Source of the DNA: a virus
DNA: 28,329 bases
Reading direction: 5' to 3' (one strand)
Virus record (IMG/VR): IMGVR_UViG_3300030104_000402
Location: 1-28,329 of that record
Shown: positions 16,127 through 23,196 of the stretch, piece after piece
Numbering within the stretch: position 1 is the first letter of the stretch
Layout of the letters: each line of letters opens with the position of its first letter
Program-made: the position numbers and the translations under genes
Notes under the pieces: generated by a model
The model's input: only the letters and a program-made list of their open reading frames with translations
Told to the model about the DNA's origin: nothing
Database searches by the model: none

Positions 16127-16401
16127 TTTGCGAGGACTACTATTTTTATAATAATGGAATGTTTTACAAGACAATAAGAACATTATCATCATCAGGTTGG
16201 TGTACTGATATATCTAAAGTTGAACCAAAGATTAGAGTATTTGGTACAAGAGAACAAATAGACAAAGCAATTGATGAATATTCGGAAATGACAGATTTAA
16301 ATGTAGATGAAGTGTTTGATTATGAAAATGAAGAAAAGCTAAAAGAATATAAAGAGAGATACAATAAGATAAAAACTGATAAAGCATTAATCATAATATG
16401 A
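16114..16401 (+). CDS. Early hypothetical protein, 95 aa
   Basis: No family is recognised. The N-terminal half contains strands and aromatic residues (CEDYYFYNNGMFYKTIRTL) and the C-terminal half an acidic and basic helix (ENEEKLKEYKERYNKI). It overlaps the previous gene by 13 bases and the next by four (ATGA), so it is translated as part of a tight operon. Function is unknown. Confidence 0.6.
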   Translation: MELLICEDYYFYNNGMFYKTIRTLSSSGWCTDISKVEPKIRVFGTREQIDKAIDEYSEMTDLNVDEVFDYENEEKLKEYKERYNKIKTDKALIII

Positions 16402-16616
16402 AAATAAAAAAAATAAAAAATATAGAAAAACATAAGTGGCTTCATAATATCAATACTTTCCACGCATATAAAAATGAAATATGTTTAAGAGGAACAGATG
16501 AAGATGGAAAAGATTTAACACTTTGGATTGATAGCTACGATTTTTTAAATTGGATAGATAAAGAGCAAATAGAATATATAAAAGAACAATTAATTAAACA
16601 CATAAATACAAAATGA
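16398..16616 (+). CDS. Early hypothetical protein, 72 aa
   Basis: The short product is rich in Lys and Ile, with a central FHAYKNEICLRGTDEDGKDL, probably a beta hairpin, and a helical end. It has ATGA overlaps with both neighbours. I cannot assign it. The close packing makes expression likely. Confidence 0.6.
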   Translation: MKIKKIKNIEKHKWLHNINTFHAYKNEICLRGTDEDGKDLTLWIDSYDFLNWIDKEQIEYIKEQLIKHINTK

Positions 16617-17002
16617 AATATTTAAGCGATTATATGGAAGCTAAACAAACAGCTTTATTTAAAAAAACAGGAACATTTTTTGCCTTTAGTCAAGAACAAT
16701 TTGAAGAAAAAAGAAAAGAAGGTGTCAAATATGTAAATATGGGGCAGGGAATGTTAAGTCCTGATGAACATTACAAAGAAGTAATGGATGAATTAGAAAA
16801 TATATATAAGGATTCTATAAAACAAGATATTAAAGAAAATGGAAAAGAAAAAATCATATTAAGAGAATTATACAATCACGAAGCATTTTATGTTGGTTCA
16901 ATAAAAGATACTATACATAAACTAGAAGATTATCCATTTTCAGAAGATGACATATCGAATGTTTATCAAAAAAATTATGCAGAAGCAACAAAAGATTGGT
17001 AA
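16613..17002 (+). CDS. Conserved phage protein, DUF7659-like, 129 aa
   Basis: The product begins KYLSDYMEAKQTALFKKTG and has AFSQEQFEEKRKEGVKYVNM and RELYNHEAFYVGSI segments. I recall this pattern from many Bacteroidota phages and associate it with a domain of unknown function (DUF7659), without being able to check. It is soluble and mixed alpha/beta. It ends the early row and is followed by a 38-base AT-rich gap before the annealing protein. Role unknown. Confidence 0.55.
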   Translation: MKYLSDYMEAKQTALFKKTGTFFAFSQEQFEEKRKEGVKYVNMGQGMLSPDEHYKEVMDELENIYKDSIKQDIKENGKEKIILRELYNHEAFYVGSIKDTIHKLEDYPFSEDDISNVYQKNYAEATKDW

Positions 17003-17040
17003 AAATTTATTATTTTTAACATAATTATTAACTAAATTAA

Positions 17041-17667
17041 ATGAATATGAAAACGATAAACATACACGGTAAAGAATATGTAGAAGTAAATGAAAGGATA
17101 ATTTACTTTAGAAAACACTACAAAGATTGGAGTTTGATATCTGACTTTGTTGAATTATCTGAAAATAAATGTGTAATAAAAGCAGAAGTTAAAAACAAAG
17201 ATGGTCGAGTTATTGCTGATGGAATTGCAGAAGAAATAAAAGGAAGTAGTTATATTAACAAAACATCTTTTATTGAAAATTGTCAAACTTCTGCTTGGGG
17301 TAGGGCATTGGGTAATTTAGGTATTGGTATTGATACTTCAATAGCAAGTGCATTTGAAGTTAATAATGCTATAAAACAACAAGAAACAAAACCTAAAACA
17401 AAAGAAAAGCTAAATAATGACAAGTACCAAGCTATGATAGTTGCTATTGGTGATGGTAAAATAGAGATTGTTCAAGAAAGAATGAAAAACTATAAACTTA
17501 CTAAAAAGCAAAAGACAACCCTTGATAAATTAATTAAAGAACAAATAGAAGAAATTAATAAAACAGGTAAGCAAGAAAAAAAAGAAGAAGCAAGATTTAA
17601 TTCAATAACAGAAATAAATGAAGGCCTTGCAGCTACAATTAGAGAATATCACGATTTGAATCAATAA
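17041..17667 (+). CDS. Single-strand annealing protein-like (ERF/Rad52-like)
   Basis: The 208 aa product has a core at about residues 8-112 with EYVEVNERIIYFRKHYKDWS, strands with CVIKAEVKNKDG, and the strong segment ENCQTSAWGRALGNLGIGID. The TSAxGRALxxxGxG motif is typical of phage single-strand annealing proteins of the Sak/ERF kind. The rest is a charged helical tail. It would anneal single strands in recombination and replication, together with the SSB encoded next. Two ATGs (17041 and 17047) are possible. Assignment rests on the motif and the neighbour. Confidence 0.6.
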   Translation: MNMKTINIHGKEYVEVNERIIYFRKHYKDWSLISDFVELSENKCVIKAEVKNKDGRVIADGIAEEIKGSSYINKTSFIENCQTSAWGRALGNLGIGIDTSIASAFEVNNAIKQQETKPKTKEKLNNDKYQAMIVAIGDGKIEIVQERMKNYKLTKKQKTTLDKLIKEQIEEINKTGKQEKKEEARFNSITEINEGLAATIREYHDLNQ

Positions 17668-17672
17668 ATAGT

Positions 17673-17843
17673 ATGGGATTGAAAGAGGTTAGTAATTTAA
17701 TTTTAATAACTGAGCAGTTATACTTTGTGAACTATTACAACTCCTCTTTCAATTCTTTTTTAATAACAATATGGATAGGGTGGCTTAACAAATTGGATAA
17801 AACCTACGGTAAATTAGCTACTCTATCTTTTTTTAATAATTAA
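17673..17843 (+). CDS. 56 aa ORF across two structured elements (doubtful)
   Basis: An open frame from ATG 17673 to TAA 17841 fills almost the whole gap before the SSB gene. The product has hydrophobic and aromatic stretches (FLITIWIGWLNKL) but no known motif. The same bases contain two perfect or near-perfect long stems with U-runs, which a protein-coding constraint would not explain. Either the ORF is chance or the region has a double use. Confidence 0.25.
   Translation: MGLKEVSNLILITEQLYFVNYYNSSFNSFLITIWIGWLNKLDKTYGKLATLSFFNN
17675..17761 (+). ncRNA. Structured element 1: long stem-loop with U-run
   Basis: ATTGAAAGAGG (17678-17688) pairs perfectly with CCTCTTTCAAT (17743-17753), and further pairs extend the foot. 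Inside lie GTAAT/ATTAC (17692-17696 with 17734-17738) and the palindromic ATAACTG/CAGTTAT (17706-17721). Six T follow the closing stem. This looks like a small RNA of about 85 bases or an elaborate terminator. It does not fit a tRNA. Confidence 0.5.
17774..17834 (+). ncRNA. Structured element 2: long stem-loop with U-run
   Basis: GATAGGGTGGCT (17774-17785) pairs with AGCTACTCTATC (17816-17827) over twelve positions with two G-U pairs, around a loop of 30 bases that contains ACCTACGGT. Seven T follow. Its layout repeats that of element 1, and both are followed by AATAA. It may be a terminator that separates the annealing protein and SSB genes, or the second of two small RNAs. Confidence 0.5.
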
Positions 17844-17857
17844 ATAAATAAATAGAT

Positions 17858-18202
17858 ATGGAAATTTCAGGAACAATTAAAAAAATTTTACCACTAAAAA
17901 GTGGAACAAGTGAAGCAGGTTATGAATGGAAAAAAAGAGATGTAGTTATTACACAATTTCATCCAGACCCAAAATATGTTAAAGATGTATGTGTTACTGC
18001 TTTTGGAGATAAAGCATTAGAATCACTTAGTAGGTTTAATGAAGGTGATACTGTTGATATAAAAGTTAATGCAGAGAGCAGAGAATTTAATGGTAAATTC
18101 TACACTAATCTTAATGGACATTGGTGGGCAAATAAAAATTCACATAATGAAGAATCAGTTGATTTGGTTACATCTGATGATGATAAAGATTTACCATTTT
18201 AA
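17858..18202 (+). CDS. Single-stranded DNA-binding protein, DUF3127-like
   Basis: The 114 aa product begins with an OB-fold-like run (EISGTIKKILPLKSGTS, then KKRDVVITQ) and has FNEGDTVDIKVNAESREFNG and FYTNLNGHWW. It ends in an acidic tip, SDDDKDLPF, like the C-terminal tip of bacterial SSB that recruits partner proteins. This matches the DUF3127 family of Bacteroidota. It protects single strands during replication and probably loads or helps the annealing protein upstream. Confidence 0.8.
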   Translation: MEISGTIKKILPLKSGTSEAGYEWKKRDVVITQFHPDPKYVKDVCVTAFGDKALESLSRFNEGDTVDIKVNAESREFNGKFYTNLNGHWWANKNSHNEESVDLVTSDDDKDLPF

Positions 18203-18204
18203 TT

Positions 18205-18714
18205 ATGACAGAAGAATTAAACTTTAAAGCAATTTGTGATATGGCAATTAATATTTGTAATGTATCAGAAGACGATTTGTTTTCAAAAACTAGAAAGCGT
18301 AACATACAATCTATCAGAGCAGCTATTTCATATATCGCAACAACAGAAGAAAAAATATCAAGAAATGTTATTGCTAAAATATTAAACAGAGATAGAGCAT
18401 CTACATATCATTATGAAAAAAAACACAAAAATGATTATTTTACATCAAGACTTTATAGAAATACATTTAATAAAATATATAAAGCATATAAAGATATTGA
18501 TGAATCAAAAAAAGTATTTATTGATAAAGATTATATGAAATCATTTCTATTAAAAAGAGGAGTTAAAGAAAAATTAAATGCCGAAGTAAAATTAGAAATT
18601 AGAAGTGGTAATGTAAAATGTTTTATTAAAACAGACTACTTTGATTTTTCTAACCAAGTGGAAATCATTACTTTAGCACTTAAAAATTATCATCATACAA
18701 TAAAAATAAAATAA
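18205..18714 (+). CDS. DnaA domain IV-like DNA-binding protein
   Basis: The 169 aa product has, at about residues 7-75, a segment that follows domain IV of DnaA: ICDMAINICNVSEDDLFSKTRKRNIQSIRAA, then ISRNVIAKILNRDRASTYHYEKK, equivalent to the DHSTVLHA signature helix. The AAA+ ATPase domain of DnaA is missing. The rest is unassigned. It could bind the phage origin and recruit host replication proteins, or act as a regulator on DnaA boxes. It follows the SSB gene by two bases and ends one base into the next gene (TAATG). Confidence 0.65.
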   Translation: MTEELNFKAICDMAINICNVSEDDLFSKTRKRNIQSIRAAISYIATTEEKISRNVIAKILNRDRASTYHYEKKHKNDYFTSRLYRNTFNKIYKAYKDIDESKKVFIDKDYMKSFLLKRGVKEKLNAEVKLEIRSGNVKCFIKTDYFDFSNQVEIITLALKNYHHTIKIK

Positions 18715-19340
18715 TGGAAAAACCTAGTTATTATGCAACATTAACAGCTGAAGTTAGATATGATAAAAATTTAACAGCAAATGCAAAATTATTATATGCC
18801 GAAATTACAGCATTATGTAATATGAATGGTCAATGTTTTGCTACTAATAAATATTTTGCTAATTTATATGGTAAAAGTAAAGTAAGTATTTCTAAATGGA
18901 TAAGTGAATTAATTTCTAAAGGATATATTATATCTTCTTATACTTATAAAATAGATAGTAAAGAAATAGATAAGAGGTATTTAAGTATTGTTAAAGGGGG
19001 TATTAAAGAAAATATAAATAGGTCTATAAAAGAAAAGTTTAAAGATAATACTATAAATAATAATACTAATATTACATATAGTAATAAAAGAGATATAAGT
19101 ATTTTAAAATTAGAAGTTGCAGCATTTGACACAACTGATAAACATAAAGAAGATTTTTTAGAATATTGGTTAGAAACAAATACAAGAGGTAAAACAAAAT
19201 TTCAAATGCAAAAAACTTGGAGTACAAATAGAAGATTAAAAACTTGGATAAGAAATTATAATAATTGGTGGCAAAAGAATAATTCATCTAAAGTTGAAAA
19301 TCAATTAAATGAATATATTAAAGGAAAACAATATTTATGA
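18714..19340 (+). CDS. Replication initiator-like HTH protein
   Basis: The 208 aa product opens with PSYYATLTAEVRYDKNLTANAKLLYAEI and KSKVSISKWISELISKGYI, a winged helix of the HTH_36 type seen in phage replisome organisers. The middle is an Asn/Lys-rich linker. The C-terminal part (FLEYWLETNTRGKTKFQMQK, RLKTWIRNYNNWW) resembles the end of DnaD-like or primosome-loading proteins. It probably binds the origin and brings in the host helicase. No helicase or polymerase gene is in the genome, so host recruitment is needed. Confidence 0.65.
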   Translation: MEKPSYYATLTAEVRYDKNLTANAKLLYAEITALCNMNGQCFATNKYFANLYGKSKVSISKWISELISKGYIISSYTYKIDSKEIDKRYLSIVKGGIKENINRSIKEKFKDNTINNNTNITYSNKRDISILKLEVAAFDTTDKHKEDFLEYWLETNTRGKTKFQMQKTWSTNRRLKTWIRNYNNWWQKNNSSKVENQLNEYIKGKQYL

Positions 19341-19612
19341 TAGATAAAATAAAAAAAGGAGAATTAGTTTTTTGTAATATTGGAATACAATATAAAAGAA
19401 AAAATTCAAAATTTAATAAAATATTTTATAAATTTTTTAATGAATTTATATTTTCTAGACCTTATGATTGTGAAAATTTTCCAAATTTAGATATTAATAA
19501 ATATAAAATGTTAATAAATAAAATAGATAAAAAAAATGCTTATTTTATAGATAATGTAAAAATTGTAAATTTAAAAATAATTACAAAAACAGGTTATATT
19601 AATAAATATTAA
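19337..19612 (+). CDS. Hypothetical protein, 91 aa, very AT-rich
   Basis: The frame overlaps the previous stop (ATGA). The product is rich in Lys, Ile, Asn and Phe, with KKGELVFCNIGIQYKRKNSK near the start and possible strands later. No family is recognised. The base composition is more AT-rich than the neighbours. It may be a recent or weakly constrained gene. Confidence 0.55.
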   Translation: MIDKIKKGELVFCNIGIQYKRKNSKFNKIFYKFFNEFIFSRPYDCENFPNLDINKYKMLINKIDKKNAYFIDNVKIVNLKIITKTGYINKY

Positions 19613-19615
19613 AAA

Positions 19616-19948
19616 ATGAAAGAAAAATGTTATGATTTAATTGCTAAAACTTCTATTGAACTAGGATTAAAAACAGATGGAAAAACAATGGCATCTTTAG
19701 CTAAAATATTAGCAGAAGACTTACAACAAGAAAAAAGATTCAAAAATCTTACTTTTGACCAAATAAGTGATGCATTCAGACAAGGGGTTCGTTTTGGAAA
19801 TTTTGAACCATTTTTAAATATTAGAACATTTTACAGATGGATAATTGAACATAAAAAAGTAATAAATGATGCAACCTATCAAGTAACGACACTAGGGAAA
19901 AACCCACAAGAAGTACCATTTTACCAATCAAAAAAATTATTAAAATGA
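19616..19948 (+). CDS. Conserved phage protein, replication block, 110 aa
   Basis: The mostly helical product has MASLAKILAEDLQQEKRF, LTFDQISDAFRQGVRFG and FLNIRTFYRWIIEHKKV. I recall this order from replication blocks of Bacteroidota phages, where its job is not known to me; a helicase loader or a DNA-binding accessory would fit. It starts three bases after the previous stop and overlaps the next gene by four (ATGA). Confidence 0.5.
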   Translation: MKEKCYDLIAKTSIELGLKTDGKTMASLAKILAEDLQQEKRFKNLTFDQISDAFRQGVRFGNFEPFLNIRTFYRWIIEHKKVINDATYQVTTLGKNPQEVPFYQSKKLLK

Positions 19949-20235
19949 AAAAAATTACAATTAAGTCACACGAAGTAAAATCACAAGCTGATGCAGTTTT
20001 ATGGCATCTAAAAAAATATGGAAGCATAACAAGTTATGAAGCAATAAAAGAATATGGAGCAACAAGATTGTCAGCTATTATTTTCAATCATAGAAAAAAA
20101 GGATATTATATAGATAGCAAGCCATTAGTTAAAAAAACAAGATTCGGAAGAACAACTACAATAGCTAAATATTTATACACTCCTACTAGAGGTTTAAATA
20201 AGCATTTAAATATGTATTGTGAAGTCGATAACTAA
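19945..20235 (+). CDS. Winged HTH DNA-binding protein (HTH_39-like)
   Basis: The 96 aa product has a compact helix-turn-helix at about residues 13-60: DAVLWHLKKYGSITSYEAIK then GATRLSAIIFNHRKKGYYI, the pattern of the HTH_39 family. A basic tail with KKTRFGRTTTIAKY may form the wing. It is probably a transcription or replication regulator of the phage. It overlaps the NinG gene by 17 bases. Confidence 0.65.
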   Translation: MKKITIKSHEVKSQADAVLWHLKKYGSITSYEAIKEYGATRLSAIIFNHRKKGYYIDSKPLVKKTRFGRTTTIAKYLYTPTRGLNKHLNMYCEVDN

Positions 20236-20623
20236 ACTAAAAAAAGAATTAGACAAATGGTTTAGTCTTTACATAAGACTTAGAGAATCAACTGATGAAG
20301 GAGTATGTCAATGCTTTACTTGTGATAAAATATCTAATTACAAAAAAATGCAATGTGGTCATTTTCAAAGCAGAAGACATATGTCAACTAGATGGAATGA
20401 ACAGAATTGTCAAGTACAATGTGTTGGTTGCAATATGTTTAAACAAGGGGAGCAATGGAAGTTTGGATTGAGGATAGATTATAAATATGGAGAAGGAACT
20501 TCAGAAGAACTACAAGTATTAGCAAATACTATACATAAGAAAGCTAGATGGGAATATGAAGATGATATTAGTTATTACAAGAACATTGTTAATAACTTAA
20601 AAATAGAAAAAGGCATCAAATAA
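20219..20623 (+). CDS. ninG: NinG/Rap-like recombination nuclease
   Basis: The 134 aa product has the NinG pattern: CFTC (C32, C35), MQCGHFQSRRHMSTRWNEQN (C46, H48, H54) and CQVQCVGCNMFKQG (C64, C68, C71). This Cys/His set suggests an HNH-like, zinc-stabilised nuclease, known in lambda as Rap, which acts on Holliday and other recombination junctions. The start is GTG inside the previous gene; the first ATG in frame would cut into the first Cys pair. It fits with the annealing protein and SSB as a recombination set. Confidence 0.75.
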   Translation: MKSITKLKKELDKWFSLYIRLRESTDEGVCQCFTCDKISNYKKMQCGHFQSRRHMSTRWNEQNCQVQCVGCNMFKQGEQWKFGLRIDYKYGEGTSEELQVLANTIHKKARWEYEDDISYYKNIVNNLKIEKGIK

Positions 20624-20624
20624 A

Positions 20625-20647
20625 ATATTCTTTTATTTTTGGAATAT
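20625..20647 (+). promoter_or_regulatory. Hairpin and -7-like box at the 20646 start
   Basis: ATATTC and GAATAT pair across 11 bases and include the first two bases of the next ATG. The loop holds TATTTTTG (20634-20641), an exact TAnnTTTG match, but no -33 box is visible. It may modulate translation of the next gene or be a weak internal promoter. Confidence 0.3.
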
Positions 20648-21002
20648 GCACACTCCAATTTATGCAAGTCAAGAACATCAAACATTAATTGAAGTATATA
20701 TTAATACTTGTAAAGATTTTTGTAAAGATGTAAGTTCTAAGAGTAGATACAACAATTATTTAGATGTTATAGAAACCATAATAGAATATCATAATAACTA
20801 TGGCTCAGGGGTAAAAGAAAATAACTATTATGATTGGTTGATGATTATTCCAATAAATTTATCAGTTGCTACTAATGGTTATTTTGCTGCATTAGAAACA
20901 AAGAGAAATGCATCAGTAATAAGAAGTTATAAAGTTATATTAGAACAAATGTTGGTGGATGTCGTAACTAAGATAGATGATTTTGAAATAAAAAATGACT
21001 GA
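20646..21002 (+). CDS. Hypothetical protein, 118 aa
   Basis: The helical product has TLIEVYINTCKDFCKDVSSK, ETIIEYHNNYGSG and a hydrophobic WLMIIPINLSVA stretch. No motif is recognised. It overlaps the sigma-like gene by eight bases, which suggests coupled expression and perhaps a partner role. Confidence 0.55.
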   Translation: MHTPIYASQEHQTLIEVYINTCKDFCKDVSSKSRYNNYLDVIETIIEYHNNYGSGVKENNYYDWLMIIPINLSVATNGYFAALETKRNASVIRSYKVILEQMLVDVVTKIDDFEIKND

Positions 21003-21567
21003 CATTTACATAAAAATTTCTGAATTGACTGATAAATTTAGGGAAATGTGTTATGGAATTAGTAATGATGAAAACAGGATAAATGAAGCTGTACAAGAAT
21101 TAATGTTGTATTTTTTACAAATGAATCCTGATACATTAAAAAGAATATATCAAAAAGATGGAAAACAAGGAATATTAAAATATGGAGCAGTAGTTCTTAA
21201 AAGAGCATTAACAAGTCCAAGAAGTCCATTTTATTATAAGTATGAAAAATATTATACAAATATTGTTGACATCAATACTGGTAGTAGGAATTCTGTTACT
21301 CAACTTGATTATAGTTGTGATAGCAATTACTATAAAACTTTATCAAATATGCCTAATAAAACTGAAACAAATCAATGGGAAAAATTAGAACAAATTGATT
21401 TGGTATTAGATGAACTCAATTGGTATGATAGAGAATTGTTTAAACTATATTATTATGAAGGAAACACATTAGATGGTTTAGCAGCAAAAACTAGAATTAG
21501 TAGAAATAGTATATTTAGTACAATAGATAAGGTGAGAGATATTTTAAAAAAAGAATTAAATGACTAA
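20995..21567 (+). CDS. Sigma-70-like factor
   Basis: The 190 aa product ends in a region 4-like helix-turn-helix at about residues 133-188: LVLDELNWYDRELFKLYYYEG, then DGLAAKTRISRNSIFSTIDK. The N-terminal part (INEAVQELMLYFLQMNPDTL, YGAVVLKRAL) is helical and could stand for region 2. Such divergent sigma-like proteins are common in Bacteroidota phages. It could direct host RNA polymerase to late promoters, possibly linked with the 13-base motif found before four virion genes. The role is inferred. Confidence 0.65.
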   Translation: MTDIYIKISELTDKFREMCYGISNDENRINEAVQELMLYFLQMNPDTLKRIYQKDGKQGILKYGAVVLKRALTSPRSPFYYKYEKYYTNIVDINTGSRNSVTQLDYSCDSNYYKTLSNMPNKTETNQWEKLEQIDLVLDELNWYDRELFKLYYYEGNTLDGLAAKTRISRNSIFSTIDKVRDILKKELND

Positions 21568-21970
21568 ATGGTTTGCAACATCTGAAGTATATAATGAAAG
21601 AATGCAAATATGCAAAGAATGCAATTATTACTTTAAATTAACAGGTAATTGCAAAGTTTGTGGATGTTTTATGAAAATTAAATCACGAATTGGTTCAATG
21701 TCTTGTCCTAAAGGTAAATGGGGAAAAACATCAGATAAAATCAAAACACCAGAAAACTTACCACAAGAAATCATAGATGAAATTATAAATCTTTATCCTG
21801 ATATTAAAGGTAATAGAGCAAAAAACCACGAAGTTAAATTTAAAATGATAGATTTGTACAATACAATTCACCGAACACATCACGAAAGAAATGTCAGCTG
21901 CAGTAGTTGTTTAAGCACAATATTCAAATCAATGTATAAATTATATAATAAATACAAACCTAATGAGTAA
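21560..21970 (+). CDS. Zinc-ribbon protein, 136 aa
   Basis: The product has C18xxC21, C31xxC34, C36 and C49 within MQICKECNYYFKLTGNCKVC and SCPKGKWG, which should form one or two zinc sites. A second part near the C-terminus has CSSC (C114, C117) and a helix IFKSMYKLYNKYK. Proteins with the ...CGCFMKIK...CPKGKW pattern are common in Bacteroidota phages, without a known role. It overlaps both neighbours by eight bases. DNA or RNA binding is possible. Confidence 0.6.
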   Translation: MTKWFATSEVYNERMQICKECNYYFKLTGNCKVCGCFMKIKSRIGSMSCPKGKWGKTSDKIKTPENLPQEIIDEIINLYPDIKGNRAKNHEVKFKMIDLYNTIHRTHHERNVSCSSCLSTIFKSMYKLYNKYKPNE

Positions 21971-22226
21971 AAAAATAGATTACAAAAAAGAACCTCAACC
22001 AAGTTATTATTCTGGAAAACTTTATGGTTATTCAGTAAAAGATATAGTTGATGATTTTCAACTTAATGCTTGGACATCACAAGCTGTACAATATATATTA
22101 AGAGCAGGAAAAAAAGAAGGTAATGCACCTGAGCAAGATATACGAAAAGCAATAAATGTATTGCATTTTGAATTAGATAGATTATATAAAAAAAGTAAAA
22201 CATTAACAGGAGGATTAGCAAAATGA
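21963..22226 (+). CDS. DUF3310 protein
   Basis: The 87 aa product follows the DUF3310 pattern: PSYYSGKLYGYSVKDIVDDF, then AVQYILRAGKKEG, then DIRKAINVLHFELDRL. This small helical family is common in phages and is sometimes fused to nucleotide-metabolism enzymes; its biochemical activity is not established. Both ends overlap neighbours, so it is part of the same operon. Confidence 0.75.
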   Translation: MSKKIDYKKEPQPSYYSGKLYGYSVKDIVDDFQLNAWTSQAVQYILRAGKKEGNAPEQDIRKAINVLHFELDRLYKKSKTLTGGLAK

Positions 22227-22480
22227 CAATATACAAATGTGAATGTGGTAAAGAAGAAAAAGAAATAGGAAAAGCTACTATTGTATTGAGAGATGGTAAA
22301 TGGGTATGTAAAGAAGCTGAATGTAGTTGTGGAAAATATATGGATAGCGAACCTGAAGATGGAATACCACAATTAAAAAGAACTGAAGCATCACTAAGTA
22401 AAAAAAAAACAAGAGATTATGTGTGGGATAGAACAAAAGAAAGATTAGTAGGGGAAAGAGGAATAAATGATGAATTTTAA
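22223..22480 (+). CDS. Small zinc-finger protein, 85 aa
   Basis: The product has CECG near the start and WVCKEAECSCGKYM in the middle, four to six Cys that can bind one zinc. The C-terminal half (GIPQLKRTEASLSKKK, WDRTKERLVGERGINDEF) is a pattern I recall from Bacteroidota phages. It starts by ATGA overlap with DUF3310. Function is unknown; nucleic acid binding is likely. Confidence 0.6.
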   Translation: MTIYKCECGKEEKEIGKATIVLRDGKWVCKEAECSCGKYMDSEPEDGIPQLKRTEASLSKKKTRDYVWDRTKERLVGERGINDEF

Positions 22481-22694
22481 AAAAATGAAAAGAAGGTCAA
22501 GAACATACTTGAAAAGTCAAAGAAATAAAGCAATAAAATATTATTTCTTAAATCCTGATACTACTCTAAAATGTTTAGCAGAAAAATTTAGAGTAAATCA
22601 AGATAAATTAAGCAAAGATATAAGCGAAAAATTAGAACAACGATTTAAAAATAGTATAGCAAAAAAACATATGCAAAATGAAACAAAAAATTAA
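22467..22694 (+). CDS. Small HTH protein, 75 aa
   Basis: The product is very basic and contains a helix-turn-helix-like stretch at about residues 24-52 (YFLNPDTTLKCLAEKFRVNQ, DKLSKDI). It overlaps its neighbours by 14 and 17 bases. It is probably a DNA-binding regulator. A second start, ATG at 22470, is in frame and would remove only the first residue. Confidence 0.55.
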   Translation: MMNFKKMKRRSRTYLKSQRNKAIKYYFLNPDTTLKCLAEKFRVNQDKLSKDISEKLEQRFKNSIAKKHMQNETKN

Positions 22695-23196
22695 ACTTTA
22701 TAAAATAAAGGGCAATCCAAAAAACCCTAGAATTATTAAAGATGATAAATTTAAAAAATTAGTTAAGTCAATTAAAGAATTTCCAGAAATGTTAGAAAAA
22801 AGACCTATTGTAGTTGATGAAAATTTAATGGTGTTGGGTGGTAATATGAGATTAAGAGCAAGTAAAGATGCAGGACTTAAAGAAGTGTGGATTGATATAG
22901 CAGAAGGATGGACTCAAGAACAAAAAGATGAATTTGTAGTGAAAGATAATGTTAATTTTGGAGAATGGGAATGGGATATATTAGCTAATGAATGGGATAG
23001 TGTACAGCTTGCTGAATGGGGGTTAGATGTATGGCAAAATGAAGATGATGAACAAAATAATGATGTTAAAGATATATCTGATAATATATCTGAAGAATTT
23101 AGAGTTGAAATAGAATTAAATTCAGAAAGAGAACAAGAACAATTATATAATGAACTAACTAAAAAAGGATACAAATGCCGAATTTTGACATTTTAA
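22678..23196 (+). CDS. ParB-like nuclease-domain protein
   Basis: The 172 aa product has the N-terminal domain of the ParB/KorB fold: NPKNPRII, then FKKLVKSIKEFPEM, RPIVVDENLMVLGGNMRLRA with the box at 54-61, and EQKDEFVVKDNVNFGEW. Unlike chromosomal ParB it lacks the HTH and dimer domains. In phages such stand-alone proteins often lie beside DNA-modifying enzymes. It overlaps the ABC-GNAT gene by 22 bases, so the two are probably made together. CTP or DNA binding is possible but not shown. Confidence 0.75.
   Translation: MKQKIKLYKIKGNPKNPRIIKDDKFKKLVKSIKEFPEMLEKRPIVVDENLMVLGGNMRLRASKDAGLKEVWIDIAEGWTQEQKDEFVVKDNVNFGEWEWDILANEWDSVQLAEWGLDVWQNEDDEQNNDVKDISDNISEEFRVEIELNSEREQEQLYNELTKKGYKCRILTF

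Noticed and set aside
17675-17761. Element 1 as a tRNA
   Set aside because: The foot is 11-13 pairs, not 7, there is no T-arm GTTCRANNC and no CCA-like end.
22058-22372. 104-codon minus-strand ORF opposite DUF3310
   Set aside because: The plus strand carries two recognisable overlapping genes; the minus product is a Phe/Ser/Thr-rich shadow.
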